Both the position numbers and the translations under genes were made by a program. Under the pieces are notes generated by a model. It was not told the origin of the DNA. It saw only the letters and a program-made list of their open reading frames with translations, and made no database searches. This document shows, piece after piece, positions 48,441 to 59,350 of a stretch of DNA of 64,000 bases (its first letter is position 1; each line of letters begins with the position of its first letter). The stretch is from Fulvia fulva. Its lineage: Eukaryota > Ascomycota > Dothideomycetes > Mycosphaerellales > Mycosphaerellaceae. The stretch lies in the NCBI RefSeq assembly GCF_020509005.1, contig NC_063021.1, positions 2,666,001-2,730,000 of the forward strand, in the 5' to 3' direction.

Positions 48441-49650
48441 GTAAACGTTATGCTTAGTCTTTACCGCGTCGATAAGGAAGACCTAGGCTTTTTCCTACTT
48501 AGCGGGAGTAGTAGGAGTAGGCTCGATAGCGCCGATAGCGCCGCGAACCGGGTTACGGGCGTTACGGGTAGCGAGCTACGGATAGCTAACTACGATATAG
48601 CCTAGACCGCCGTAGTAGGTATAGAGTTAGGCCTAGCGACGGCGAAGCTTCTCTTCGGGAGTAAGCTTACCGTTAACGAGGCCCTAGACTCGAGAGACGG
48701 CGGTACTAGCGCTAAGATCTATAGTATTACCTATAGAGACGGGAGGGAGAGCCGTAGGAGCGGCGGCGCCTAGTAGAGTAGCAAAGTGGCTTCCGGGACT
48801 ACGAGGCTAACGACCTTAAGAACGGGAAGTAAGGAGAGAGGCGGTATATTTTATATTAGAGTCGAGGCGCTAGTAGGTCTCGACGAGCTTACGGAAGCTT
48901 ATAGTACCGACGTCCTTATCCTCGAGGGCTCGAAGAAGCTCTACTAACAAGCTACGGCGGAGAGTACTCTTCTTAGTCTCTTCGTTATAGCCGGTAAACC
49001 CGACGTCGCGGTTAAAGGCCGCGAGGTACTCGGCGAAGCTCTTGTTCTTCTAGAGGAGGTTATAGATAGCGTTCTAGGCGGTAGCTCTACGGTCTAGATT
49101 ACTAAAGGTAGTACGGAGGTCCTATATTAAGGTAAGGACGTCCGGGTAGCCGATAGTCTACGTAGCGTTATCGATATAGTATTATACCTAAGCCGCGGCG
49201 TCTCCCCGAAGGAGGGAGAAGACGTACGTAACCTTATCCTTCTCTTACGGAAAGTAGTCGGTATTAGCTAATAGCTTAATAGTGAGCTATGTCTTAAATG
49301 CCTCGAACTTACTCTTATTACCGTCAAACTCGTCTAGGTTATTAACCTTCTTAGAGAAGTACTAGCGGCGGTTATCGTCGGCGTACGGTACGAGGTTCTA
49401 GAAGGTGTTTATAATACCTTAAAGGTATATTACTTAGTTGTTTACTTACTCGACCTACTAGGCGGTCTCGCGGAAAGAGGAGACGGTACGGTTAATAAGA
49501 GCGTAGGCGGTGTCGGGGTTAGCGTTTACCTAGGTACCGAAGGTAGCGGCGTTCGAGAAGGGGATATTAGCCTACTCACTAAAGTAGAATAGGATGTCTT
49601 AGTTGTCGAGATCGACACCTTTATCGGTAGCGTAGTCACCTATAAGGATG
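48441..49650 (-). pseudogene. Gypsy-6 gag remnant
   Basis: The capsid-like part reads RRSLLVELLRALEDKDVGTI and SFRKLVETYQRLDSN (about 48850-48960). The zinc knuckle at about 48577-48625 is LYTYYGGLGYIVVSYP, with Tyr in the Cys and His places of CX2CX4HX4C. The following part, rich in Pro, Thr and Ala, leads to the protease. The start lies near 49650, just inside the 5' LTR, but I could not fix the ATG. Confidence 0.78.
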
Positions 49651-49685
49651 ACTCGAGTAGTTAATAGTTTGTTAGTCTTTCGTAA

Positions 49686-50204
49686 TATTAGGGCGAGAGC
49701 CTAGCCTATAAGATATAAGAGTAAAAGCGAGAATGTAGGTACAAAGTGTAGGTATAAAGGGTATAGTATAATTACTACACAAAACGAAAGACGAAGAAAA
49801 CAAGAGAGGCCTAGGGAAGGCTAGATACTTATACGCGACCCTCGCGAGTACGTGTCCCCGTATTAATAGGGCTAACCTATACGAAGCCGCGCTTAGTAGC
49901 TTTGCTTAAAACCTTATTCTAACCTGCCCTACGTTCCGAGTCTTCTACGTGCTTCTTCTAGGGTCTAGCGTAGTCGCGGGTACTCGCGGGAGTACCGTAA
50001 GTTATATAGCTACGAGTCGAAGTAAATCTATTAAGGTTTAGTAGAGTAGTAAATTTGGAGGGCTAGGTCCCGTAGTAAATATTACGGTATATATAATTCT
50101 TAGCGCTTATATACTAAGCTAGACTTTCACTTCTTAACAACTTCTAAGCACTCTAAGGCTCTTCTGTCGCTACCTTCTATATACTCTATAGGGAGACTAT
50201 AACA
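49686..50204 (-). repeat. Gypsy-6 5' LTR, intact (519 bp)
   Basis: It is the uninterrupted partner of 39445-39633 plus 44105-44434, and provides the empty-site sequence for chimera H at 49869-49882. Differences between the two LTRs include C/T and G/A changes such as TGTTAG versus TATTAG, as RIP would make. These changes would inflate any divergence-based age. Confidence 0.9.
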
Positions 50205-51171
50205 CTAGTAGGAATTATAAAGAACCCGAATCCTCGAACTAGGTCTAGTATATAGGTATTAAGAGTACGAGCCGAGGCCGCTAAAGCTATATAATAAGAA
50301 CTCGAAGAGGAGATCCGGTAGGAAGAACTCGGTTAGTAGGAGGTAGAGATAATTAGAGACGCCGGTTCTAGGGCTAGTAGAAGCTAGTTAACGGTAGCGT
50401 TAGGGGAGACTCTTAGAAGGAGGGCACCTAAGCCTCGAGCTAAGTTATGGCCTACGCCCTCGGAATATCCGGTAGGGCCTATTAATACCCTATTCGTATA
50501 GCGTAAACGGCTATAGAATATAAAGACGATAAGCATTAATAACTACGTCCGATAGTACGGTACTAGAGATAGGCCCGTTACTAAGGAGGAGGGAGTGACC
50601 TATTAAATTGATCAAATCCTTTAGAATAGGTTTCTAAACGTTAATACCCGGGACTAGTTTCGGTAAAGTTACTAGTTTAAGACTACCTTGTTTAGGAGAG
50701 TAGTAAATACCCCTAATCTATAGTCTAAGCTTACTACTGTCCGTAAGTTAGCTAGCTAAGAAGGGACTAAAGTCCGTACGACTTATGTCGCTACCTATAA
50801 AGACGAGGAAGAAGAGGCTAATAAAGAAGTCTTTCGGGATAATTATTAAGCTCGCTTTATAGGTGTATTCTTAACGATATTATATAGTAAGGATACTATC
50901 CCTACCGCCGAGTTGTACGAGAACATTAAAAAGATCGGTCTCTCTAGTATACTAGACGATTTTGTAATAGTACCTAGCCCTTAGGTAGTTACCGAGCTTA
51001 GGACGAGTAAAGGTTAGACTCGAGCCCTACTTAACAAGGGATCTAAAGTCAATATTATTAGCCCGAGGATAGTATATAAGTTTGGCTTGCCTATCGTACC
51101 TAGCGCCTACTTGTCCTTTCGAGGAGCGGGTAGAAGAGCGAAGTTTAAGGGAGTAATTTCAAAGCTTAATA
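50205..51171 (+). pseudogene. Gypsy-5 gag/pol, piece 4, with protease start
   Basis: The frame reads GIIKNPNPRTR, then a Glu/Arg-rich stretch (EAAKAI**ELEEEIR*EE). Further on are TLFVQRKRL*NIKTISINNY and FRDNY*ARFIGVFLTILYSK. It ends with the protease: ALLNKGSKVNIISPRIVYKF (about 51030-51090), in which Asn stands for the catalytic Asp. LINE-1 copy E interrupts it at 51171 and the domain continues at 56221. Confidence 0.83.
51158..51171. repeat. Left target-site duplication of LINE-1 copy E
   Basis: TTCAAAGCTTAATA matches TTTAAAGCTTAATA at 56207-56220. The single difference is C against T next to A, a RIP-type change after insertion. Confidence 0.87.
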
Positions 51172-54100
51172 GATAAATAGATTTGTTATTCCCCTGTTCT
51201 AGGACTCTATCCGGCCAATATAGGTATATATCTATTGTTATATACAAAGGGAAACCCGAATAGGTAGAAACCCTTCCCGCCCCCGACTACTCCTTATCTA
51301 GATTAGCTTTTCCTCTAAACGTACGTAGTCTATATCACTACCCCGTTAGCCCCCGCTCCTAGCCGGTCTCGTCGCGCTACGTCGTGTCCTCTCTTCCTAC
51401 ACTACTCCTACTACGCGGTACTGTTCTAGCCAGCCCTTCTCTAGTATCTAGTTCGTAATACGCCGTAGGTCCTTAGCGTTGTTAAGAAGTGCCCTAATCG
51501 TCCGGTTCCTCGCCTTTACTATCTACTCCCCCCTTCCTAGCGACTACCTCGGATAGACGAGGAGTACGTACCGTACGTTCTAGGAGCGATAGCCGTAGAG
51601 GTAGCTAGTATTCGTATATCCTAGAACCTTCCTCTATAATAGGTACCCCTAGAGGCCGATGTGTTCGCTTCGTAGTTAGGTTACTATACTACTCTATACC
51701 CTCGTAAGGCGGTAGTAGATAAGCTTCGGGGGGTACTTAACCGCGGATTTCGTAGCTAACTATTCCTTAGGTTATCCCGCTAGCTAAGGGCGTCTACTAT
51801 GCCCTACAACCTAGTTGTTCCACCTCTCTTTCTATAGTTGCTCTATAAACGATTTCTTACCTTCCTATTATATTACTAGCTATTCGTCCCTTACCCGGTA
51901 GTTCGGCTCGTTTCCGGGTCGAATACCCTTATACGCTAGTACTAACTCGCGGGCCCTTACGACTATACTAGTAATGACCTTCTATACTAGGTACTATGCC
52001 GACTTGCCTAAGTAGGAGGTCCGTAGTCCCTAGATATATAGGTAGATCGGCGGTAGAGCGGTCTCGTACTTAAGTATCCTCGTTAGTATCGACTTATATA
52101 CCCCGGTAACCTTCCTTAGGCATTAGTTTTGAATCTTCGCTAGCGGCGCGACGAGTCCCTTCGATAGGTAGGCCCTCTCGCCTAAGGACTATACTTAGCT
52201 ACTATAGGTAAGGACTAGCCGTATAATAGCCGTATATAGAAGTCGTAACTACCGGAAGTCCGCCCCCTATATAGACGTAGTGAGCCTCTAGTATAATACT
52301 ATATTCTATTTAGCTTTCCGTAATATTGCCTATACGTACTTCCTCTACCGTAGCGCCGGGTCTACCTATAGTCCGAGGATCCTAAGCTGATTTGCCGGGT
52401 TAGTCGTATACCCCTATATCTAGATAGAAGCTTGTAAATTATAGAACCGTAGCCGGCGCGTAAAGTGTATTAGATTGTACCTTTCTAGGGTAAACCGAGC
52501 CCCGTACCTCCTAGCCTAGTCCTCGTAGATCTTGTACTTCTCTTCTAGTAGCCTATAGTTCTCCTTAGTCGAGGAAGACTACGCTAGGATGTTTATATCG
52601 TCTACGAAGCCACTCGTAGCGGTGTTCTAGGATTCTAGGGCTAGGAGTAGCGTCGCTATAAAGAAGAGGAACAGAATAGGTACTAGCGTTAAGCCTTACG
52701 GGATTCTACTATAGACTACTTGAAATAGGCTTCTATACTAGCCGACTAGGATCGAGGTGCTACGGTTTTAGAGGTAGGACCGTACGAAGTTAATAAGCTA
52801 CGTAGGGAGTCCTTTCGACCTTAGGATATAGAGTAGCCGCGGGTATAACACGTAGTCGAAGGCTCCCGATATGTCTAGGCTAAGTAAGGAAGCTACCTTG
52901 TCTCTATTCTTATACTAGATAGCCTTTACCTAAGAGGTGATAAGTTCTATCGCGGATCGCGTCGATCGCTATAGGCGCGTACCTATCTAGGTGTCCGGGA
53001 GTAGGGAGTATTCCTCTACCGCCTCGGAGAGTCTCGTTATAACTAGCTTCTTAAGCGCCTTCCTAAGAGTATTAAGGAGCGCAATTAGGCGGTACGACTT
53101 TACCTACGTATAGTCTTCCTTTTACGGCTTACGTAGGACTACTATCGTTAATTGTTTAAAAGCTATCGGGTAGTACCCGGTCTATAGGCAGGCGTTAAAG
53201 ATCGCTATAACTACTAGGGCTAGTTGATCTCTACACTTCTTTAGTAGCTCGTTTAGGATCCTATCCGGCCCCGGGGCTTTCTTCGCCGGCAACTTCCTTA
53301 GTATAGCGGCAACTTCTCCCTCGGACACCTCCTATTAGACCGCGATACTAGGGGCTAGGGGAGTAGAGCTATTTATGTCGCTTAGATCAGCCTCGACTAG
53401 GGGTAGGAAGAACTTACTAGCTAGTAGACGCGCCTTAGCCTCGGGGTCGCTAACCGGGCTACTAGGCGATTGTAGCGCTAGGATAGAGAAGGAGGGGCCC
53501 TATATAGGGTCCTATCGGGCCCATTTCGCTAGCTTCTATATCCTCTCTAGCTTACCGGCGATTTCTTCTACTATAGCCCTCTAGCCGACTACTTTCTCCC
53601 TTCGTATTATAGCTTTCTTCTATTAGTATACCTCCCTATATACGTTCTAGGCCTCCTCGCTATAGCTGCTCGTCTACACTCGGCGGGCTCTCCTTACTTC
53701 TCTTACTACCGTAGTGTACTTCGGCGTCTAGTATAGTTTAGACTATATTGTTAGTTAGGTAAGCGGAACGTAAAGTAAGGTCGCTTTTCTTATTTCGTCT
53801 ATTAACGCCTAGACTACTTTGTCTATCTCGTCTTTACTATTATATTACTACTACGTAATCTAGACTAGCCTCTTAGAGTTATCGAGGTACGCCTAGATGT
53901 TAGCCTAGTAGGCCTTTCCCTAGTTTAGCTTAAGGGTTCTCGCTAGTATACGTTATATCTATATCGTAATAGAGGTCCTGACTAGTATATAGTCTAACGA
54001 CGCCTCGAGTTTATATTCGATCCTATAGTAGGTTACTGTATAGTAGTAGCTATCTAAGATCGAGGAGAGGTCGATCGTGCCTTAGAATCCCCCTCTCTTC

Positions 54101-56112
54101 TATATATATAGGTCCTTCGGGGTATTAAGGGCAATTACGTTGCTCGCTATTAAGTCGAGTACTTCGTCGGCTATAGGGTACGGCTATATAAGGCTTTCCT
54201 AGGAAGGGTAGTATATATTAAAGTCTCCTACTACAATATGGCACCCTTGTCTCTTAAGCTACTATCTAGGTGTCTAAAGACCCCTAGGTCGCGGCTAGAC
54301 CTCGAGGCTAGCGGTTATATATATAGGTTGTGTATCTAGGTGCTACCTACGTAGAGGGAGGTAATATCGCCCCCGCCTTCTTCGTCTACGTAGTACACTA
54401 CCTCCTAGTCGGATTCTAGTATGTCCTTACTAATATAGAAGTACGTACGGGGTCTACCGTCGCCTCGTAGGTATGTCGTATAGCCTAGTAACTTGTAGGT
54501 CGTTAGTCTCTTATAGTACGGGTTAATCTATAGCTCCTAGATTATAAGGACGTAGTAGACGCGCGGGTCCGCCTCGTGTAGGAGATGGTTCTAGACTATA
54601 TCCTTGCTATAGTTAACATTATACTAGATAATACTAAGCGTGTCGAGGCTAGTTATCGGCATCGACAATCATTTCCTCTATAGCGTCCTATGTCCTACTA
54701 CCCTATACGTCCTAGTCTACGCCTATCGGCTATATAATAAAGGGGAGTCGGGCCTAGTTAGATTCCCTCGCCGTAGCTAGTAGAGTACGTGGCCTCCCGT
54801 ACGCCCTAGGTTACGTATCCTTTATATCGGTCTCGGCCCTAGGGCGCTTATACCCGACCGCCGCTAGTTAGTTCCGGTATAGGCTAGCCTTACGGTCGCC
54901 GTAGAATCTTAGGGCGACGGTTCTATTTATGATTGCCTTGTTTTTCGCTAGTTTCCGCTATAGGCATTCCGTACTATACGATAGGTAGTACCCCGGACAG
55001 TTCGCGTACCGTCTCGTAGTCGATATATAGTCCCTAGATATATAGTCTCCTATATAGTTCGAGTAGGCCTACTTGTTTATATACGTATAGGTTTAGTGTC
55101 TATACTGTTAGTATTTAAAGTATTAGAGGACAGGAAAGGAGAAGGAGTACTTTTCTACTATCTTAAGACTATATTACTAGACTAGGCCTTGTTCTATTAC
55201 TAGATCCGCCGCTTTCGCGTCTTATAGCTATACTATTAGCGCCGAGGCCTTCTTACCTTCTAGCCATTTCCTATAGACCTAAGTCGCCTTCTAGATTAGA
55301 GAGTTAAGAGTGACCGGGTTGTCCTCTTAGAGAGCGCGTAGGTAACCCTAGTTAGTTAGGTCAAACTCCTTAGGCATGTCGTAGACTAGGATCGTAAATT
55401 GTTTCGTTAAGACCTTCGCTAATGCCGTAACCTTAGATGCCTACTATAGCTATGCCTCTAGGTACCTCCTAGTAGTAGTAGAGCTAGTATAGATCTATAG
55501 AGTGCTATTAGACTATTAGTTCACTACGACTACCCCTAGTTAATCAATTCGTTAGGCGAGCTCCTTATTCGATAGCTTCGTAACTTCGGCCTAGTCTTCC
55601 TTTACTATAATACGGATCGTAACTATATCGTACGTTAGACGGGGGCCTAGTATCGATACCGCGACCGATGCCTAGCTATAGGGGTATTGATTCCGGGTGG
55701 CCTTATTAATCGCCTAGGACGTCGTCCTCATTTCTTATTACCCTCGGTAATACGATAGTATAAGCGCCGTACGTAGCTAAGTGATTATTACCTATAGAGA
55801 CCGGTAAGGGAGCTAATTATTAGTTTCTATACTTTTTACGTCCTCTATAAGTTGCTACTAGTTGTCTTAGGGGAGCTTCGCCTATAGAGCCGTAGGCGCC
55901 GTTAGTACCGTAGCCTAGCCTACTATTATCTAGGAGTTGCCTAATGTAGCTAGGCACCTCCGCGGCGTTTAGAGCTAAAGAAATAGGGTGAAGAGAGCTT
56001 TAAGCTATCTAGATTGAATAAGGTAGAACTCCCTTAATCCTAGGGGTAGTGGCCTGCTTTATATATCGTTAGAATGACCTTGATAAGAGCTTTCGAATGT
56101 GTCGTGTTTTAG
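51172..56112 (-). mobile_element. LINE-1 copy E, full length (4941 bp)
   Basis: It is inverted relative to copy D and of the same length. In minus-strand order it has the 5' UTR (from 56112), ORF1 (about 55900-54670, with the zinc block near 54960-55130), and ORF2. ORF2 has endonuclease (about 54650-53960), RT (about 53350-52560, FVDDI-type block near 52590-52610) and the C-terminal Cys/His region near 51590-51700. The 3' UTR and tail (GATAAATAGATTT on the plus strand) end at 51172. RIP stops occur throughout. It lies in the Gypsy-5 protease. Confidence 0.92.
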
Positions 56113-56206
56113 GGCCGGGGTCTACTGTCGCCTCGTAGTAGGGGGGCGAATGATCTAGTTCGCTATATAAGTATAGGACGACCTACTAATAAACTATTAA
56201 GTACTC
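56113..56206 (-). other. Extra 5' sequence on LINE-1 copy E (94 bp)
   Basis: It lies between the LINE-1 5' end and the right duplication, so it entered with copy E. About 25 bases (56118-56142) match LINE-1 ORF2 in the sense direction (CTACGAGGCGAC, then AGACCCCG, as at 33306-33332). The remaining 64 bases have no recognised source. Copies B and D also carry extra 5' sequence. Confidence 0.65.
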
Positions 56207-56220
56207 TTTAAAGCTTAATA

Positions 56221-56457
56221 CTTAGGTGTTTAGTATATACTACTAGATCGATATACTTGTCTCCGCTAATCTAAATTCGCCTATAATCCTTAGCCGCCGT
56301 TAGTATAGGAAGGTACGACTAATAGGCCGTAACTACGACGATAGATTATAGGAGGGAATAATCGCTAGTAGGAAAGGTAAAAGTATAATGTTCACGGCTA
56401 TTATAGGTACTAATAAGTACAAAACTCTTTAAGAACTTCTAGAGTCCTCGGTAAATA
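56221..56457 (+). pseudogene. Gypsy-5 protease, piece 5
   Basis: The protease reading continues with SANLNSPIILSRR*YRKVRL and RNYDDRL*EGIIASRKGKSI. It is cut by chimera F after GTCCTCGGTAAATA (56444-56457), the left duplication of that insertion. Confidence 0.75.
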
Positions 56458-57319
56458 GATAGATAGATTTGTTATTCCCCTGTTCTAGGACCCTATCCGG
56501 CCTATATAGGTATATATCTATTGTTATATACAAAGGGAAACCCGAATAGGTGAAAACCCTTCCCGCCCCCGACTACTCCTTATCTAGTTTAGCTTTCCCT
56601 CTAAACGTACGTAGTCTATATCACTACCCCGTTAGCCCCCGCTCCTAGCCGGTCTCGTCGCGCTACGTCGTATCCTCTCTTCCTATACTACTCCTACTAG
56701 GCGGTACTGTTCTAGCTAGCCCTTCTCTAGTATCTAGTTCGTAATACGCCGTAGGTCCTTAGCGTTATTAAGAAGTGCCCTAATCGTCCGGTTCCTTACC
56801 TTTGCTATCTACTCCCCCCTTCCTAGCGACTACCTCGGACAGACGAGGAGTACGTACCGTACGTTCTAGGAGCGATAGCCGTAGGGGCAGCTAGTATTCG
56901 TATATCCTAGAACCTTCCTCTATAATAGGTACCCCTAGAGGCCGATATCTTCGCTTCGTAGTTGGGTTACTATACTACTCTATACCCTCGTAAGGCGGTA
57001 GTAGATAAGCTTCGGGGGGTACTTGACCGCGGATTTTGTAGCTAACTATTCCTTAGGTTGTCCCGCTAGCTAAGGGCGTCTACTATGCCCTATAACCTAG
57101 TTGTTCTACCTCTCTTTCTATAGTTGCTCTATAAACGATTTCTTACCTTCCTATTATATTACTAGCTATTCGTCCCTTACCCGGTAGTTCGGCTCGGTTC
57201 CGGGTCGAATACCCCTATACGCTAGTACTAATTCGCGGGCCCTTACGACTGTACTAGCGATGACCTTCTATACTAGGTACTGTGCCGACTTGCCTAAGTA
57301 GGAGGTCCGTAGTCCCTAG
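56458..57319 (-). mobile_element. LINE-1 part of chimera F (862 bp)
   Basis: It has the tail and 3' UTR at the left and ORF2 C-terminal sequence up to GTCCCTAG at 57319. At its 5' side (right) it joins segment X. The LINE breakpoint differs from those of H and G. The whole insertion, 56458-57648, is flanked by GTCCTCGGTAAATA. Confidence 0.9.
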
Positions 57320-57648
57320 TAAGGAAGGAATCGTATTTAGTAAGCTAGCTACGAGATAAGGTAATAAGTCTTAACCGCGCTTTCCTACTTATCTAGCACT
57401 ACCGTATAGCCTCGTTTCGAGAGGTTAGCCCGGAGCAAAAGCTTCCCTCTACGCCCTCCCTCCCTATTTACTCCTTAAGCCAATATCTCCCTCTATAGGC
57501 CTAAGCCCTTTAGTACTCTCTATTGACCGACATACGCATCCGTCCTCTCGGGCTATATAGACAGTATTAGCCGTCGCTACTAGTATACACCACGCCCTAG
57601 GTTTTGACGCCCTTCGCGTTACCGTAGCCTATCTCTAGAAAGCGGCCG
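57320..57648 (-). other. Segment X, copy F, 3' 329 bp only
   Basis: It matches the last third of X in copies H and G, with the same junction base at its LINE side. It is truncated on its 5' side at 57648, where the right target duplication (57649-57662) begins. This is what incomplete reverse transcription of the X template would give. Confidence 0.82.
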
Positions 57649-57662
57649 GTCCTCGGTAAATA

Positions 57663-59350
57663 CGAACGCGGGTTAATTTACGGTTGTTAACCCGCTATAA
57701 GTATTCGAAGTCCGGTTTTGAAACAAGTCCGCTTTTCTAGTCTAGTCGGGGAGACCTTAGTAAATATATTAGGGGCGGAGTGTTCTAATAATACGGCGTA
57801 TCGACATCGATAAGAAGGTATAACGAAGCTAAACCCTAAGCCTATAGACACGACTGTCTTCGACTACTTTAAGAACTACGGCGGCTCCGTATTATAATAA
57901 AGAGAAAATGTCCTCGACCTTAGCCCGTATTCGAAGAAATTACTAGAACTACTCGGGAACCGCTAAGACTTAAGCGCTAAGGTGACTACTAACGCTCTAG
58001 GAGAGTAGATCATTATAAATATATACTCCGTGTAGGGCGACTAGTATATAGAGATCCTAAAACAGGGCCAGATTAATAGGTAGGCTTAGAAACGAGACGT
58101 AGGGTTATATAGACCCGGTATTAGGATGCCGTATATATTTACTATATATAAGCAAAAAGCTAATAAGAAAAGACCTGTTAATACGAGCGTTTACGAGAGG
58201 CCTTAGTCGAAAGTAGATAGTAATATAGATTAGAAGCGGAAGGCCCTTTACTAGGAATCTCTAATACTAGTAGGGTAAGGCCCGTTTAATAGGAGGTATC
58301 TTATTAAAAAGTTCTCTAGTATCGAGCGCGGCTCGAGGATTATACCTAAAAGGCTCGCTAGTATTAAGGTTAGTATCGCTCTCTCGGGTAAGGAAAGACA
58401 AATGTTTAATAAAATGCTCTTTAACCGAGAAGGTGTCCTAGCGTAGGATTTTAGCTATATACGGTAGATTAGATATAACGTTATACCTCCTTAGAAGATC
58501 ATAACGATTACGTAAAAACCGTAGTAGGCGCGGAACATTCGGTTATACCTAAGCTTACGAGCGATTATAGAACAGATAATCCGCGCTCGAATTAAGAACA
58601 GAATTCTTGAATATAGTCAAGGTGCTTATACGAATGCTTAGTTCTTAGTAGCGAGGAAGGTCGAGCTAAATAGCAAAGCTATACTATATAGGTTGATTAA
58701 CTCCGCTATACTCTTAAACGAGGTAACGATAAGGGATACGAACATTCCCCTAGATACGGACGGGTTCTCGGAAGACTTTACTAGGTATAGAGTAGCCTCT
58801 TTAGTAGACTTGTTTTTAGGGTACGACTAGATCACGCTTAACAAAAGTAGCCGGGATTTAACGGCCTTTATAACGCCTCTTAGGCTTATACGGTATATAA
58901 TGTTACTATAGGGTACGAGGAACTTAGTTGCTCTATTCGTATAGGTAGTAACTAAGGTGTTAATAGACTATATTTCTTACCGAGCAAAACTATTTCTTAA
59001 CGATATCGGCGTAAAAGGTCCTACTAAGGACTATAGTAACGCTAAGGTAGAGCCTAGCCTTCGACTATAGGTCGTAGAACATATTATATATTTTGATCTT
59101 ATTCTTACGGACCTAGAGAGGGCCGGAGCGGTAGTCGTAGGGGAGAAGTCGTAGTGGCTTTATAAGACCCTAAAGATCGTAGGCTATATTACTAGCCCGA
59201 GCGGCCGCTATCTAGATCCTAAGGTAGTAGCTAAGATCTTGAACTAGCTAACCCTAAAGTACGTAAAGGACGTTCGAGTTTATATTAGGATCTATATTTA
59301 CTTCCGGATTTAGGTCCTCTAGTTCGTATTTGTCGCTCGGCCAATATATA
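57663..59350 (+). pseudogene. Gypsy-5 reverse transcriptase, piece 6
   Basis: A pol N-terminal part (57663-58600) leads to RT. Readable blocks are RLINSAILLNEVTIRDTNIP (from about 58690), GFSEDFTRYRVASLVDLFLG (58762-58821), SRDLTAFITPLRLIRY and LFLNDIGVKGPTKD (about 58988-59030). In the last, the catalytic pair is N-D rather than D-D. It continues LILTDLERAGAVVVGEKS*W, LKIVGYITSPSGRYLDP and KYVKDVRVYIRIYIYFRI. I recognise this as a fungal Gypsy lineage distinct from the chromoviruses in the left block. Chimera G interrupts it at 59350. Confidence 0.87.
59338..59350. repeat. Left target-site duplication of chimera G
   Basis: CGGCCAATATATA recurs at 62140-62152. The Gypsy-5 reading is VARPIY on the left and ARPIYKLLRKDVEF after it. 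Confidence 0.87.

Larger units (their letters stand above)
39445..50204 (-). mobile_element. Gypsy-6: complete LTR retrotransposon inserted in Gypsy-5
   Basis: Both LTRs are present. The right one is intact (49686-50204) and the left one is split by chimera H. The ends are TGTTAG or TATTAG and ATAACA or TTATA. A CTAG sits on both sides as a 4-bp (possibly 5-bp) target duplication, and one copy restores the Gypsy-5 frame. Internal parts in minus-strand order are gag, protease, RT, RNase H, integrase, a C-terminal domain and a polypurine tract (44438-44450). Confidence 0.92.

Noticed and set aside
49650..49685. tRNA primer-binding site next to the Gypsy-6 5' LTR
   Set aside because: The bases beside the LTR (TTACGAAAGACTAAC on the minus strand) do not match any tRNA 3' end that I can name with confidence.
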